Assembly (NCBI RefSeq): GCF_964355755.1
Contig: NC_092676.1
Coordinates: 26,456,288-26,520,287, forward strand
Direction: 5' to 3'
DNA: 64,000 bases
From: Antedon mediterranea
Lineage: Eukaryota > Echinodermata > Crinoidea > Comatulida > Antedonidae
Below are positions 13,751 to 28,142 of this stretch, in pieces. Each line of letters begins with the position of its first letter. Within the stretch, counting starts at the first letter, position 1. The notes beneath the pieces were generated by a model. That model ran no database searches and had not been told where the DNA came from. It saw only the letters and a list, made by a program, of their open reading frames with translations. The position numbers were made by a program, and so were the translations under genes.

Positions 13751-13945
13751 CAGTGGCGTAACTGGTTAAACACAGGGGCCCCAGAGCTTATGGGGGTGGG
13801 GGGCTTTGGCCAGGGAGTTGTACTCCCTGTAGCAGTGCCAGGCATTAAAATATGTCGAAAAGGCTAAAAACACTCGAGGCCTCCAACGTTGGAGGACCAC
13901 TTAGGATTCCTAAACCAGAAGCCTCAGGCTACTCTACCAATGATG
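13751..13945. mobile_element. CAGTGGCGTAAC repeat family, copy 1 (right end decayed)
   Basis: Left end CAGTGGCGTAACTGGTTAAA, then GGGGCCCCAGAGCTTATGGG and GGCATTAAAATATGTCGAAA. The right GTTACGCCACTG end is missing. Confidence 0.7.
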
Positions 13946-14165
13946 TAATTGTATTGGGACAGAGGTAAGCACATTCCATGTCTAATTTCAACAGCGCACC
14001 CACTATCCCTACCTAGGAAACATTTGCATACGATATACCTGAAAGAGATCCATTCTTTCGGCACTCCTTGCCTTCTGGTGCTTTTGTAAACTTACTTTTG
14101 AATGGGATGAATTGGACTGGGCTATACCTTCTGACGTTTTGTGAGAATTTAGCTCTGAATGGGAT

Positions 14166-14349
14166 CAGTGGCGTAACGGCTAAAGCAAGGGGCCCCGGAG
14201 CTTATGGGCCCATGACTAGTGCCCAGAGTAAAAAAAAACAAGCATTAAATGATATGCGGAAAACGCCCGAAGCCTCCAGCGTTGGAACTTGGAGAGCCAC
14301 TAGGTTTCCTAAACCAGGGGCCTCATGCCTCTGCGTTGGTACGCCACTG
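14166..14349. mobile_element. CAGTGGCGTAAC repeat family, copy 2
   Basis: Left CAGTGGCGTAACGGCTAAAG and right GGTACGCCACTG inverted ends; internal GGGGCCCCGGAGCTTATGGG and CCTAAACCAGGGGCCTCATG. Non-autonomous; CAGTG-type ends are typical of hAT elements. Confidence 0.8.
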
Positions 14350-15021
14350 AATGAAAGGGGACCTAAATCCACAGCACGTCTGGGTATTTAAAATCTAAGT
14401 ATTACACCTATATCATAATTATAACAAACACATTACACAATCTAGTATCAGATAATCAATTTCAGTTACAAATAGTTATTAAAATATAAAGAAGATGAAT
14501 AGGGCGAATATTAAGCTAAAGATTGTAAACGTATAACACTATAACAACACCGTATTTAGTTTCTGATTTGATTATTATTGTTTGATAATTGTTTAGTTTA
14601 ACGATGAGATATCAGTTCTCCATGGTTTCATTTCCATGTTTGGATTATGGTAGTGCGCGTGCGTGTAACGTCAGTCACACTTTCATGGGCAAGTCGTAGG
14701 CGGAAGGAATTTAACACATCGATACGAGTGCTAATCCCAATTGATCTTACGTACGTAAAGATGAGAATATTAATATCGCCTCAAACAAACAATTGTTGAA
14801 AGGCAATGATACCAAAGAATTTTACTCTTGGAATTTTACCCTGGTCATACTGTTGGTCAGTTAATTTTTAACCTTACAAATACTTTACTAATGGTCAAGT
14901 AGTTATAAAATTATATCAACAAGATGTAAAATTATGTCGAGTGAAATGTCATCACAAAATGTACGCGCGAAAGTGTTTTCCCACACTTCGCAGAATTTAC
15001 CGCATTGTACGTCGTAAGTAC

Positions 15022-15245
15022 AAAGCTTGGTTCACACTAGAAACGCAACGCAAGGAAGTAGACGCAACGCAAGTGAGTTGACCAATGACAAGCGACTGCG
15101 AATAATCCATTGCTTATGATTGGTCCTTGCGTACCTAGTGGGAACCAAGCTTAACGCAAGCGGGGTGATCCATAGCGCCGTGATTGGTCGAATTAGTTGC
15201 GGTGCGCTTACGTATTTGCGTTACGTTCAGGGAACCCTGCAGCTT
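15022..15245. mobile_element. Same MITE family as 2167-2313, one full copy plus adjoining degenerate copy
   Basis: A full copy (15022-15151) has the CAAAGCTTGG...CCAAGCTT ends. A second, decayed copy shares GCAAGCG, TGATTGGTC and GGGAACCCTGCAGCTTA to about 15245. Confidence 0.75.
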
Positions 15246-16185
15246 ATAAAGCCGATTTTTCACTAGGCGAATTTGTTCGCGCAAATAAAAAGCGTCAGCT
15301 TATACCCATGCGTAGAGAGGGATTTGGAAGAAAGAAACATGAATACGCATACGTGTAAGCTGACATTACTATAACAATGCAATAATGGGCCTCAGCTCCA
15401 TTGAAACCCTCCTCGCGTACCATGTCCATCAACTCACTATTAACACAGACTGCCTAACCAAACAAGACCATGCTAAAGGTTGACATGGTTCAAATGCGAA
15501 AAGATAGTAGTTACTGGAAACGTGACTAGTGGCACATTCTCACTTGTCATGATTGTCCATTCGACATTAATTATTACGATAATGTCCTGAAATGTGTTGC
15601 CAGTACCGACCGACTATCAGACCAAAGAATTGTGAACATAAATTGAACGCGATGAAAACAAAATGCTTCCTTGCACTTTGACGCTGAACATTTGCAGCTC
15701 AAATTTATTATACGCTATATTTACAAAGGGCATAACTTTCACACTATACCGCCCAACATTTCGGGTTAAAATAAATATACGATTGAGGTTCAAATTGTAT
15801 ATTAAGTGCAGATTTTGAACCATTTTCTGTAAACGTGTACATACCTAACAACCTATACAAGACCCTCGGACACCGCAATGGGTCTGGTTGTAGAAACTGC
15901 CGTCAATAACAACCAAATGCAAAATCCAGTTTGTTTGAATTGTACACTAAAAACGTAAAAACATCTTTAGATAATAAATAAGTTATAATGAGTTCATACG
16001 AGAAGGATTAAGGAGGTCCTTCAATGATACATCATTAATCCTGATAATGTCATAATTTTAGAGCGAAAGAAAGAGCTATATAAACAAACATACAAAATCT
16101 TTTACCGAAAAGGGGCGATGTAAAAAATAGCAACATAAAATACTGTTTTCTACTATCTGTGTTCACTAGAGTTAAGCGTGCATTA

Positions 16186-16338
16186 AGCCCTGTCTACACT
16201 ATCAAACGTTATGTGATGTGCCCATATATGAACATGATGATGTCATATCACTACCATATTTGAGCATATCACTATACCATTATTTGAGCACATCACATTT
16301 TGTTGTCAAACTAGTTCGATATAGTGTAGACAGAGCGT
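16186..16338. mobile_element. GCTCTGTCTACACTATCAAAC MITE, copy 3
   Basis: Left end AAGCCCTGTCTACACTATCA; right end CGATATAGTGTAGACAGAGCG. Preceded by TA and followed by TTA. Confidence 0.85.
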
Positions 16339-17901
16339 TATGATGGAGTTAAACTCCGATTCACATGCATTATGTTTTATTAAAGGTAGGCCTACATCCG
16401 ATCATGGAAGTATAGAATATTTTCGTATATTTTATACCTCTATAATCCGATATGTAACTTTAACTCCCGATAGATGTCACTTTTGCTTTTTTTTATTTGA
16501 TGTGAAATTGGGTAGTTTTCTGTACGCTAAAGATGCATAATTTACACGATTAACTATGTACGCCCTAGGCCTCACTCCTAGGCTAACGACGAAAACATGA
16601 ACACACAATTGACGAGCCCTCCTGTTGGCGATATGACTTATTGCATCATCTCATTGCACTAGCACAACTGCGCTTTTTATCAAAATACCAACCATTTCGC
16701 GGCATTTTAAAACAACAAACGTTACAGAGAAAAATCACCTGGCCAGGTGTATCGGCAACCAGTTTATCTGCACAGGTAACTACATTACCCCCGTTTTAGC
16801 CCATTAACGAAGCGATGATGAGGGACATTAAGTAGGTGTTAAAAAGCAGAGTGAATTTCAAAACAATTTTGTCGGACGGTGAACTCGCTGTCGTTGAGAT
16901 GGGACGTATTGATGGACATCGTATGGTGTTGTATTTGTGCTAGTATTGAAGAAAATTGTTGTTTTCTTTAATTTAATTAAATTGCCAGTCTGAAGAAATG
17001 TTATTTGTTTACGTTGCAAATCTGATTTGTGTTGGGTCAGTCTATCAAGGCAATTTAACAACAGAATGCTAAGCTTCGGAGATCAACGGGTTTATCTGTT
17101 GCTGCGACACGATCATTTCCACGTCCCTTAACAACAGACACCGGAGAATATGTGCATTACAGCCGTACGGCAGTTGTTATTTGTCGCAGCCAGACATAGG
17201 CCTAAGATTAAAGGACGGTCTATCCAGCAACTCCCTGGTCTGTCTCAAATGCTCGACTGCGCATGTCATTTGTAATAATGTTTTAGTACAAAGATAGAAT
17301 GTGGAAACTAAATAGTGCATTTCATTTTCATTCACTTTAAGTCGGGTGGTTATTTATCTTAGCAGGCAGCAGGCAGGGTGCGTGGCGTTTATTTATTCAG
17401 TAAAATGTATTCAATTGTTTCCCTTCTGGCGTCCCATACCTCTGACAGTAAAGTCTAACAAATCGCGTTTAATTACTACAATATTTGAAATCGTGTTTAA
17501 TTCAAACACCGGGGATAACGACCTTGATTTTTCCGAATTGTCTGGGATAACTGTATAACATCAATGCGCATTACGGTGACGCAGTTGTAACGCAGTGAAA
17601 ACGTATTAGTGACGCAGTCGGAGATGTGCGTTACTGAATGACGTAGCATATCACGTGCATAATGTGTACCATTGATACACTGACGAGCAGTGTCTTGTAT
17701 CATGGGGAGGCTTGTCCAATTATTGCCCTTCCAACTGGGAGTTTAATTCCAAAATAGATGGAATATCCTAAAATAAACTGGTCATTCCCAACGCCGACAA
17801 AGGAACCATCTTTGTCGGTACGGATGTCGGGAGTGAGAAAATAGATAGGCCTACATTGAAGAGATATTGGATATATAGCTGATAATAATATGCATTCAAT
17901 G

Positions 17902-18078
17902 CAGTGGCATAACGTCTATGAGCGCTCACTGGCTAACCCAGGGGCCCCGGAGCTTATAGGGTCCCTGAGCAGTACCCAGCAGGCATTAAAATATGCCGAA
18001 AAAAGGCTAAAAACGCCCGAGGCTTCTACTCAGGGTTCCTAAACCAGGGGCCTCATGCCTCTCTGCGTTACGCCACTG
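17902..18078. mobile_element. CAGTGGCGTAAC repeat family, copy 3
   Basis: Ends CAGTGGCATAACGTCTATGA and GCGTTACGCCACTG, with the same internal blocks as the copy at 14166. Confidence 0.82.
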
Positions 18079-20498
18079 AATAAAGGTTTAAGCAAAGAAT
18101 ATATATCACAAGAATGAGTATTCCGCGATTTTTGCATGAGAAATTTGTAACAGAGAGCTCCAGAGAGTGATGCCCGCCCTCATAAGGGCGGATGTATACA
18201 TATTAAATAAGACTTGATTTAATAGATATTATACATGTCACATTAAATAGAATTATGATAATAGTTTTGCAATTGTAAACTATTTTATAATACATATTTA
18301 TTAACAAACTAGTGTACATTCACTTTTACAGACAATTATTTACTAACATGCTAAGTTAGTTCACAAAAAAGGCCTAACACAGCAACACCAAAAGTCAACG
18401 AATCGTTACTCAGCACGGCCTATTCTTTACCATTGCCCGTGTACTACTCTACGCCCGGTAAATTAAGTATTGTTTTTATGATATAAATCAGTATAAAATA
18501 CATGTTATTAATAGGAGAAAATGTTAAATGTCATTAACATTTATTTGTTTTACCAGAAACAAGTTAAATATAGGAATATTATTAAACTATCCTACGTGAA
18601 AACGCGTAAACACCAACACGCCCGGTCACGCTATTGTAGCGCCCGGTTGATAAAGCAAACTGTTTATACGGCAGTTTTTACTAAATAAATTGCATAAAGC
18701 GAACAATTAAATATCCAAATAGTATTTAACATGATGTTGGCATGTAGTTGATAACATTTTTTATCATGAAAATACTACCGGTGGTCCAGCCTTTGATTAG
18801 TGAAACCGTCACAAAAAGTTGTATACATCCCAGATACATCCACACTTATGGCGGCGCCCTACCACATGGACAATATTACTGTTACAGGGAAAATCGCGGA
18901 TTACTCATTCTTGTGATATATATTCTTTGGTTTAAGTCCTTGCTGATCTTATACAAAAGTCTGTAACGACACAAACCCGCGCGTTCAACTTGATGAAAAT
19001 TGACCATACGGCCTTTGTACGCATGCGTGCCGAATGGTATTTTTTTTTAAAATTATGTTTCATCACCAAGGTAATGTTCGCATTTATTCCAAATAAACAT
19101 GGTTAATGAATGATTTATTGTTAGTAATCTCCAAAAATATCCTGAAGGGTCCAAGTTTGCGGTTGAACTCTACTTACAACTTAATCCTATCAAGTGGATT
19201 AATGTAAATAGTCTTCAAACTTCACCTATTGACTTCGTTAATGAAGGTCTGTCCTCATTAAACGCGCAAACCAAAGAAAAACAGCTCTATATAAATAACG
19301 AAAAGCTATTTTAAAACGATATGATACGAAAATATATACAATGTTAATTGACTGATATGATAGTACGGAAATATATACAATGTCAATTGACGGTTATTTT
19401 CGTGTATATTCAACTTCTGTGACAGTGGAGGGGTTAATGAAATTGTATAGTATAAATAATAATACACATTTCTCTGCAGAGTGGCAATATGAATACTACG
19501 AAGAGTGCTATTTACGATGGTAGGCCTATTTTAAAACGGTATAAAGGCCTTATTGGAGGGTTTCGAGTATAGGGCTTGATATTTGTATTTATGGGGAGGT
19601 TTTCTCTCTCTTAACATTTTGGAGACATGACTTTTTCTAACGAAAATGACGTCAGAAATTGGGTACATTTCATAATGATGGTCGTCAGCCTTATAACAAA
19701 ACAAATTATCTAAAATGAAAAGGTCAAATTCGTTTTTTAAAAAAATCTTCAAATTTTCCATCGAACTTTATTATCGCGACTGGAATTGAAGACTATAATT
19801 ATCCTTTATGTTCGAAGAAAAAACTCACCAAAAAAAAAATTAATAAAAATATTTGGACTGGGCCTAATGTGCACTAAAAATGTAAATAAATTGTACCGTT
19901 TTTGTCTAGGGCTTCCAACATTTACAGATATACAAATATCATGTATAAAGTAGGCCTACAGTGTTTATTCCTGTACATATCCTTTAATTAATATCAGGCC
20001 GATGATTTAAAGTGTCTCGTATACACAACTCTCTAACACCTGGCTAAAAATAGCATCTGTATAATAAACCAATATCTTGTTTTAGTGTTGTGTTACTTGT
20101 AACTCAATGGCCTGTCATCCACTTATGTAAATATACATGTACATATTTTGCGTAACCTAACAAGATTTAGGACTTTTGAAAAACAATATACATAGAAACG
20201 AGATGTATATGCTGAATTAATTGTACTATAACTAGGGCATGTTTTTGCTTAACATATGTATACGGATTTAAGATCTCGAAATAAACCTTGTCGAACTTAT
20301 AAATATCATTTCACAAAGGTAATGTAATACAGTAACGAATTGAGTGTAAACCAAAGATTACGAATTTATGCAAATTTGAACAACCTTATCTATCGTGATA
20401 CACTAGTGTTATCACGTCGATTACCGGATAAGGGGAACTGCTGCCATGACTAAAAAAAACAGTATTGTCAAGTGATATTTTGCCAAAGTAGCGACGCT

Positions 20499-20689
20499 TA
20501 CGGGGCGCCGTTCGGGACATTAATTATGTTATTATAATAAAATTATGTGACATAGAAATGATTCTATTCGGACATACACAATTATTTACAGATATATAAA
20601 TGTAACTCCTCATATATACAATTGTTGAGGTAAAAACATAAATGTATTATGTTGCAAACATTAGCAATGCTCCGAACGGCGCCCCGTAA
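20499..20689. mobile_element. MITE with TTACGGGGCGCCGTTCGG inverted ends
   Basis: TTACGGGGCGCCGTTCGG and its complement CCGAACGGCGCCCCGTAA bound an AT-rich centre. A lone TTACGGGGCGCC end also occurs at about 1360. Confidence 0.8.
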
Positions 20690-22770
20690 TAATGGTAACG
20701 TTACCCCAGTGACACTTGTGCAATAAACTGAACCGTAACATGATGAATGTACACCACGTGACAAGTGACAGTACGTTAACATAACCACACAAGCACCGCC
20801 GCCTATAGATATACCACAACTATACCTTGGTGCAACATCTGCTAACATACACAAACATTAAACATTATGGGAAGATTTTCTCATAACATTAGCAGCTCAA
20901 ATAACAACGCATGTGGTAATCAAAATAAAAACATTCATCTGATATGCTTGTAGCTTCCTCACTTTCATTATTTCGATACGAGTACGTTACTAGGGTTTAA
21001 AATATACAATTGATTTCAGGGTTTTCTCGGCCTCGTTTGGAGTGGCTTATACTAAACGTTAAAGATTTCAATGTAAAGGCTTCTGTGTAGAAAAAAGCAA
21101 ATTGTTGAAAAATATTCAAATAACCTGTCCTGATTGCCTATCTATTCATATGGGAATGGCATCTCGATTTACACAGTAGTAAAAGTACCAACCCCTTTTG
21201 CAGTTAAGGGGGGAAATGGAAAAATCAGCACTGTGGTCATGTTAATACTACAATAGTTGTCAAAACATAGATTATCTGATAAAACTTCTAGAAAGTAGAA
21301 AGCCTTTTGCCATTTTCCCCTGACTGTTTGATGGTAAATGATAACCTTTTTAACTCAGGCAGAGCAGAATGAATGGCTTTAAATGCGCCGACTATATAGT
21401 ATAGTTTGTAAAATCATGTTGGGTTTTTTTTCACGATTGGAATCACATATCTTAACTTCCACCACAAAACCCATGTTATACGACATATACTGTAGTAGGA
21501 AACCGATAGGAAATAATCAAAGATGCTTTACTCACCGTAAATTCCTGCACCTGTCGTCGTCTTTTGAAGTATAGTAGCGATGTTATTAATTACTGAAAAA
21601 CTTCCGCAATTGCTGCCTTTTTGTCGTCTGATGCTGTTCCTGCTGTCAGTTGCAGGCGGTAAGTGAAGCCCAACAAACCGCTTCTGACATTAACCTTGTA
21701 CCTTATCCTATCAAATTGCCCGGTGACCTTAACATTTCTGCGCACGATCAGTGAGTTTAATACGTAATACTATACTGGACTGCTTGCCAAATACCCTGTG
21801 ATAATGATGAGAAAATATGATAATGACGTAGATAATTGTGATGTCATCTATATAATTTGTGATAATGATTGATTAGACAATATGATAATGACGTAAGATG
21901 ATTTTGATGTCATCTATGATTGATAATTACCATTGATGAGTTCAGGAGAAAATTATCGTTAAAAACAATTTCTATTAATAATAATAATATAAATCAAAGC
22001 CGGGTCACCTAAAATCGGGCCAATTTATATCTAGGCCTAGTAGGCCCCTACTCTACTGAGTAACTCAACAAAAAATATCCTAAAAGTGTACTTTATCACA
22101 TAAATGATAGGCCAATATATAATAAATGAAGATATAATAAATAAATAAATAATATGGTAAACATTTTTGGAAAAATAATTTAAAGCGAAATAGAATACCC
22201 GTTGGCTTTAATTGTAACAAAACAAAAGCCAAATCACCTTAAAAATATTACGTTAATTAGGCCTAAGGCTACTGAAGTAATAATACTTCTATTTAACGAA
22301 TAAGAATAAAAGTGAAAGAAACTAGCAATATATTTATCTTTTATTGAGATTGGTATCAAGTTGTCTCTTCAATTATCGCTACGATCACCCGCGGCGGTTG
22401 CCGTAGCGATTGCAACATGTCGTAGTTAGGAAATTTACAACAGTGAACGTCTTCAGTATCTTCTTTGTACAGCTGAGTCGCACTTCTTTAACCTTGATAT
22501 ATGACTTGACCTTGTGTTTTCGAAGAAACATTGACAACGATTTTATCAATCGCAGTTACGATGATTATTAATACAGTTTTGATACTTAGGATCACGTAGG
22601 CCGACTATACTAACGGCTTCAAAACACCGCATTGCAAAACACGATCGTTTTTGGATTAAAAATAAATGGAGCGATTGAATGAAATTGGCATAATACGTAG
22701 GCCTACTTTGCTAGATGACGCAACGCGAACGAACTCCGTACTGGCCGAGAAAAACGCATCGCACTTCCTA

Positions 22771-22865
22771 AAGCTCGGTCTACACTATCAAACTTTATGC
22801 ACAAAAAATGATTGATGTGCCCATATATAGAAACGATGACGTCATATCACTACCATATTTTTAAG
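22771..22865. mobile_element. GCTCTGTCTACACTATCAAAC MITE, copy 4, 3'-truncated
   Basis: The left end AAGCTCGGTCTACACTATCA and first half are present. Similarity stops after ACCATATTTTTAAGCG, so the right inverted repeat is missing. Confidence 0.75.
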
Positions 22866-24553
22866 CGAAAAGCTTGTCTACCACTTCGAACCATGAGGTA
22901 GCCTACAAGCGCAACTAAGTAAGACGCATCGCAGTCGCGTGCAACAAATCACCCACCGTAGACGATTAATTAGCGCAGCATTCATTCTTGTAAGATTACC
23001 TCAACACACAGCTCCTATTGAATTATGCTAATTAATTAAAAACGCAAACGAAAAAACGCGGCATTGAATGACCAGTAGGCCTAAATAATAAGTTCTAAAT
23101 TGACTCATCTGAATCAGGTGTCTGTTGAAATTAATGATTTCCTCAATCGATTAATATAATAAAAAATAGTGTAGTAAATTAGTATTACATGCTACTTGGC
23201 TATTATAATACTATTTTTCAAGTACTTAGGGCGAAAAGGTTGCTATTAAACTATCGAGTAGTTTACTGGTAAGACGTCCTCACAATCTTCTAATCTCAAA
23301 ATCAGATTATCATCACAAACGTCATCCGCAACGTCACTTACGTCTGTCATAATTGTAACGACCCTGTAACTTTAACATAATTATACAATTGACGTTTTGT
23401 ATTAGTAACAGCACAGGCGTCTCCACGGCACATCGTGCGCGTATGTGTTGGCCACAGGAACCAATTGATAATTTTTAACCTTTGACTTGAAGGAAAAATT
23501 GTTGCGTTGTGATTGGGCACTTGGTTGCTCGGTAATGTCTGATCATGAGCACTTTTAAACCAATTACAGACTAACTTCACGTTAATGAAGTCTTTTGGCC
23601 ACTAAGTACTGTGCATTATAACACATAGTAGTATGTTGCTATTCACGTTCTAGTGTATTGTATTACTAAATTGTACATGATGTATTAATTCTTATCTATA
23701 AAATGTAAAGGTTTCCTATGAAATTAATGTATCTATCAACGACATTCAAGGCCCTGTAATTGATTTGATTTAAATGTATGTTACATCAATGCCTTGCAAT
23801 ACAAGGTTTTCAAAGCACTTAATTATATGAAATTACAAAAACATGATAGTGGGCATAACAACATACTGTACAAACATTCGAGTCACGATTTTTGCACTGT
23901 ACGTACATGTGATACGTTAGAACACCTCCGCTGGGACACCGTAATATTTCCGTGAAGCAAATGAGGGGAAATATATGTTTTAACACTAAGGCCAATATCT
24001 ATTCAGAGAACACTCATTTTAACACTAACTATTCAGGGGACACTCCTATTAAGGAGTTGTTGGGTCCCAAAGGTGTCCTCTTAATAGGGATTCATGTAGG
24101 TTAATGTGCATATCTGGCTTCAACTAATGTTGCTAATACTTGCAACGAAATCGTCTGCCAAGTAGCAGTATCCAAATTTAGCTTTAATGGTTTTAAATGT
24201 TATTCTAGTAATGTTAACGGATTGGAAAGATAAACAAAATGTTTAAGAAGAAATTTACAACATCGTAAGACACCAATTAGAATCTGTTCATATAAACTTC
24301 TTCTTGTTATTGCTGTTAACAGCCTATAAAAAACTAGCACACATCATAACAAGTTATTTATATACCTGGCTCTTGTATTCATAACTCGCAAAGCAAGAAG
24401 TGTGTTATGTAATAAATATCAGTCATGTATTATGTAACAGTGTGTTTGTGCGGAAAGTGATCAACTATCCAACGTATGCGCATGGTCACAATTTAAATTG
24501 CTTTCCGCATTCGAAGAAAATGAACCGTCCCTCAGAAAACCTAATACAATGAT

Positions 24554-24692
24554 CATGTCTTTCCGACCATGTCTCTGCGAACATGTCGCTGCAAACATGT
24601 CGCTGCAAACATGTCTCTGCGATCATGTCTCTGCGATCATGTCGCTGCGATCATGTCTCTGCGATCATGTCACTGCGAACATGTCTCTTTGA
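24554..24692. repeat. 14-bp minisatellite (CATGTCTCTGCGAT), about 10 copies
   Basis: Head-to-tail 14-mers with variants GCTGCAAA and GCTGCGAT. It resembles a codon repeat in one frame but has no gene context. Confidence 0.9.
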
Positions 24693-24810
24693 TAGTATAC
24701 AATATAGTGTTCTTTTGAAATGTTTCCTTCCTTGACAATTTTGAAAAAACATACGGTAGATCAATCTTGTATCTTACAAATAGTTATCTAACCAGATCAC
24801 TATTAAAATT

Positions 24811-24886
24811 ACCTAGCCAATTCACACAGGTCAAATAGTGACCTAGACAATTCACACAGGTCAAATAGTGACCTAGCCAATTCACA
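24811..24886. repeat. 30-bp tandem repeat, 2.5 copies
   Basis: The unit is ACCTAGCCAATTCACACAGG then TCAAATAGTG. It lies about 320 bp downstream of the THYN1 stop codon. Confidence 0.88.
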
Positions 24887-25207
24887 AATCTCTCATAATG
24901 TATGTTTATGTGTCTGTGAGCTGTAAAATGCTAAATGCTATGATTCACCTTGGATCAAGAACTCATAAATCAATACAAATGTCAAAAATACATAAATTAT
25001 TATTTAATTTTCTAAATAATATTTTATGTACAGTTGCAGGGATGGTGATACACACCAAAAATGTGAAATATATAAATAAAGGTCATAGTTATTTACCATA
25101 CATAAGTTTGATTATATAATTTTGTTGCGGACAATGGTATATATTGGCATCTTCTGTTACTATATCACAAACTTCTTAGGAATAGGTGTGGCTATGTACA
25201 GTAGTCA

Positions 25208-27008
25208 TTAGGTGTCACTAGGTGTAGTCTCTGGGGTGCAGCTTTTGTCCACTGGGTCAGTATTTTCAAGTTCGAGTATAAAATCATACTCAGCTAGGGA
25301 TGAAAAGAAATAAAAATAATTCAGTCACTTTGTCTGTAAAATATCATGGGTCAGGGTTCAAAGGTCAGAAAAATAATTGAACTTGACAAAATATTCTTTT
25401 TTGTTGATTTATAGAGTATTAAGTGCTATTTTATCAACGATTAAAAATAATAAACAAATGTTGGATAAAACCCTACATACCTTCTGTTAGTGGCATTACT
25501 GAGAGCCTAGCTTTTGTGAATAATGATACGTTAGCAAGAGGGCCTCCTTCAGTTTTGTGTTTCAAATGTATTGTTTTCAGTTCTGGTAGAGATATGAAAC
25601 GCTTCGTCATACGAACAAACTTCACATCTACCATGAACCATTTAGGCTTATCGACCTTTGAAGAACTTAAAAAGAAAATAACATAAAGTCAGTAATAAAA
25701 AGAGGATTCTAATCGCTTTAGGTTTCAATATTTCCTTTTAAAATTTAAATTACACTGTAGCTTGTTGGTTGCTCAATATTGTAATTTATATATGTTACTT
25801 CGAAGTGTACTAAAAGAAAAACGATAAAATAATTACCTATCAAAATGAAGTTCTTTCTTATCAAACTGGGTGTGGTCAGCATAGCCCTCTTTGACAATCT
25901 GTCATGGGAAAAATTATAGGTCAGGTCATTGATAGGTCATGTCATTTCAGAGATAGGTTAGATAAATGGAGATACCATAGTCCATACTGTATTATAAGGA
26001 GTACACTTCTGAATTGAAAAGGAGAAACACAGTGGTCTATGAGTACAACCATGGAGAATTTTTCTATTAAGAATAATTCCCAATATTTCCAAACAATATT
26101 TACCTCAATTATTCCTGCAATTCCAGGCACTTTACAGTTGCTGTGATAGAAGAACGCTTTGTGCCCTTTCTTCATTTTATCTCTCATGAAATTGCGTGCC
26201 TGATAGTTTCTTACGCCATCCCAGCATGCAGTCTGATTTGTTTCTTTTTTAAGGTCCTCAATACCAAACTAAAATAACAGAAAAACATAAATTAGAAAAC
26301 AGCGGTAAAAAAAAATCAATGAAAAATCGATAAACTTTCAAACAAGGATTGTTGAACCTTGACATCAATTCCATTCTCTATCCTAGAGTCTGGCTCAGAC
26401 TTCATCAGCCATCTTGTGTAGGTTGAGTTTTCTTCTTTCTTTTCTGCGACTTTTGATTTCTTTGCAGCACTTTCTCCTGCTTCTGGAGAACCGTTGACTT
26501 CTTTTTTGGCTTTTGATTTCCTGGCTGCGAAATACAAGGAAAAAAGAAATATTAAGTATACAATACAGGTAACAACAGTACGAGTTTTCTGCATCAACAC
26601 TAATAAAATGATTTTATATTAACTTAATTAATTATAAATTGACATTACCTCTCTTGATACAGTATCAAGGCTATTAAATAGATCTCATGCAATTAATAAT
26701 AGGCCTATATGTGAGTAATGTTTTATACAAATTTTAAAAAATAGGTGATGAGGATGGTGTAGGTCTAGGCCAACAAAAGCCCACGTGTACGACAGGGAGG
26801 AAAGACTTGCTTCTTGTTCCATCCATCATGCCCTATGCATGGAGGTATACCTCCATGCCCTATCTAGTATGTCATGGGATGGCTGAGCCTAGCCTCTAGG
26901 CCTAAGCCTATGTAACATAGTCACCACAAAAACCCGCATTTAGTTCAGAAGTCATATTGAATACTCCCTAATACTACAGTACTAACCTGTTTTTCTATCA
27001 CGAGCCAT
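25208..27008 (-). CDS. THYN1: THYN1 (thymocyte nuclear protein 1), EVE-domain protein, complete, 6 exons
   Basis: Exons (minus): 26987-27008, 26358-26524, 26104-26268, 25837-25898, 25481-25665 and 25208-25293, total 687 nt (228 aa; family about 225). Residues 1-40 are a Lys-rich, Ser/Ala tail with runs such as KSKAKK and AAKKSK, probably a nuclear localisation region. The EVE domain (PUA-like fold) runs from about residue 45 to 213: it opens with RWLMKSEPDSR, then CWDGVRNYQARNF and FFYHSNCKVPGIAG, and closes with PLTEAEYDFILELE. EVE domains are known or predicted to bind modified bases in nucleic acid; THYN1 is nuclear and conserved from bacteria-like YTH/EVE ancestors to vertebrates. The short Thr/Ser/Pro tail after the domain is lineage-specific. 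No frameshift or truncation is seen. The first exon encodes only seven residues, which explains why simple ORF searches miss the true start. Confidence 0.93.
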
Positions 27009-27897
27009 TATATTTTTTTACTGTATGTTTAAAAACTTTACAAGCAGAGAGTCGGAGAGATTGAACGTTCGCGCGACTTGGATAAAAACTTAGATTGGTC
27101 TCATTTTTCATATAGAGGGCAGCATGTTGTATCGTGTGTTCATATATTTTAATAAGACTTCTTGTTAGTTGTTACAATGTTTATTACTTACGTAATCGCT
27201 ATTATACCGGTGATTATTTTACTAAAAAATTATATTTAAAAATTCGGAATTTGCGTATAAATGTATATGATTTTACAAAATAATAACTTTATAAACTTAT
27301 TGTAAACAGAAATAAAATAAAGCACATTTTATTAGATGATAAAAAAACATTAATGCTAAATTAGAATTTTAGATATTTCTCTGTCTAAATGAAATTATTC
27401 ATTACTATTTGGAATATATTATTGGCCACCCTGCAACTAACGCTCACTTAATTTAAAGATACCAGCATATTATCAATATATTTGTTAATTTCATTATATA
27501 TTGTTCACTATAGTGACCACATACCTTTTTATAAATAACACAAAAATCCCTGAACAAATCTGTTTATATTAGTTAATCCAAATATCCTTACACTTAATAT
27601 ATAAATAATTAAGTATTTATATAATATTAATGAATTATTATTATTATTTATTCCTATATTAATAAAATTGTTAATGTATTACCCATGGAGGTATACAAAA
27701 TGTATAACTTCCATCGTATTACCTGTTACTATAGTGCAGAATGAAAAAAAAAAGTGTGAGAAATACACGTTATTTTTACAAAGCATTTTTGAATACAGTA
27801 GACACTTATCATGCCATTTCCAGATGTTCTGAATGTTTAAAATGTACACAGAAAAAAACATCATGGGCAGGGTGTGATCTCACCATAAAGCTCTGTC

Positions 27898-28022
27898 TAC
27901 ACTATCAAACTTTATGTGACAAAAAAAAATGTGATGTGCCCATAAATGGACATGATGATATCATATCAGTACCATATTTTGGCACATCACACTTGTTTTG
28001 TCAATCTAGTTTGATAGTTTAG
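27898..28022. mobile_element. GCTCTGTCTACACTATCAAAC MITE, copy 5, between THYN1 and TMEM41B
   Basis: Left end AAGCTCTGTCTACACTATCA after TA. The right arm is intact to TAGTTTGATAG, then decayed. It lies about 120 bp from the TMEM41B stop codon. Confidence 0.82.
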
Positions 28023-28142
28023 TTTGCCTCGTTAGACAAATTCACAATTCAATTCACTAAATACACCACCCAATCATTCTATTTTTAATCAAATATTAAA
28101 GTTTGGTCTTTTAATATTGTTTATGTATTTTGTTTCATATGT

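Larger units (their letters stand above)
5208..25207. other. Gene-free, repeat-rich 20-kb interval
   Basis: Open frames here are all under about 175 codons. The longest lie in tandem repeats, and none contains a domain I recognise or joins to a neighbour by splice phase. Individual MITEs and minisatellites are listed separately. Distant regulatory elements or unrecognised lineage-specific exons cannot be excluded. Confidence 0.6.

Noticed and set aside
14068-14391. 107-codon plus ORF
   Set aside because: Runs through the CAGTGGCGTAAC repeat at 14166-14349; no homology recognised.
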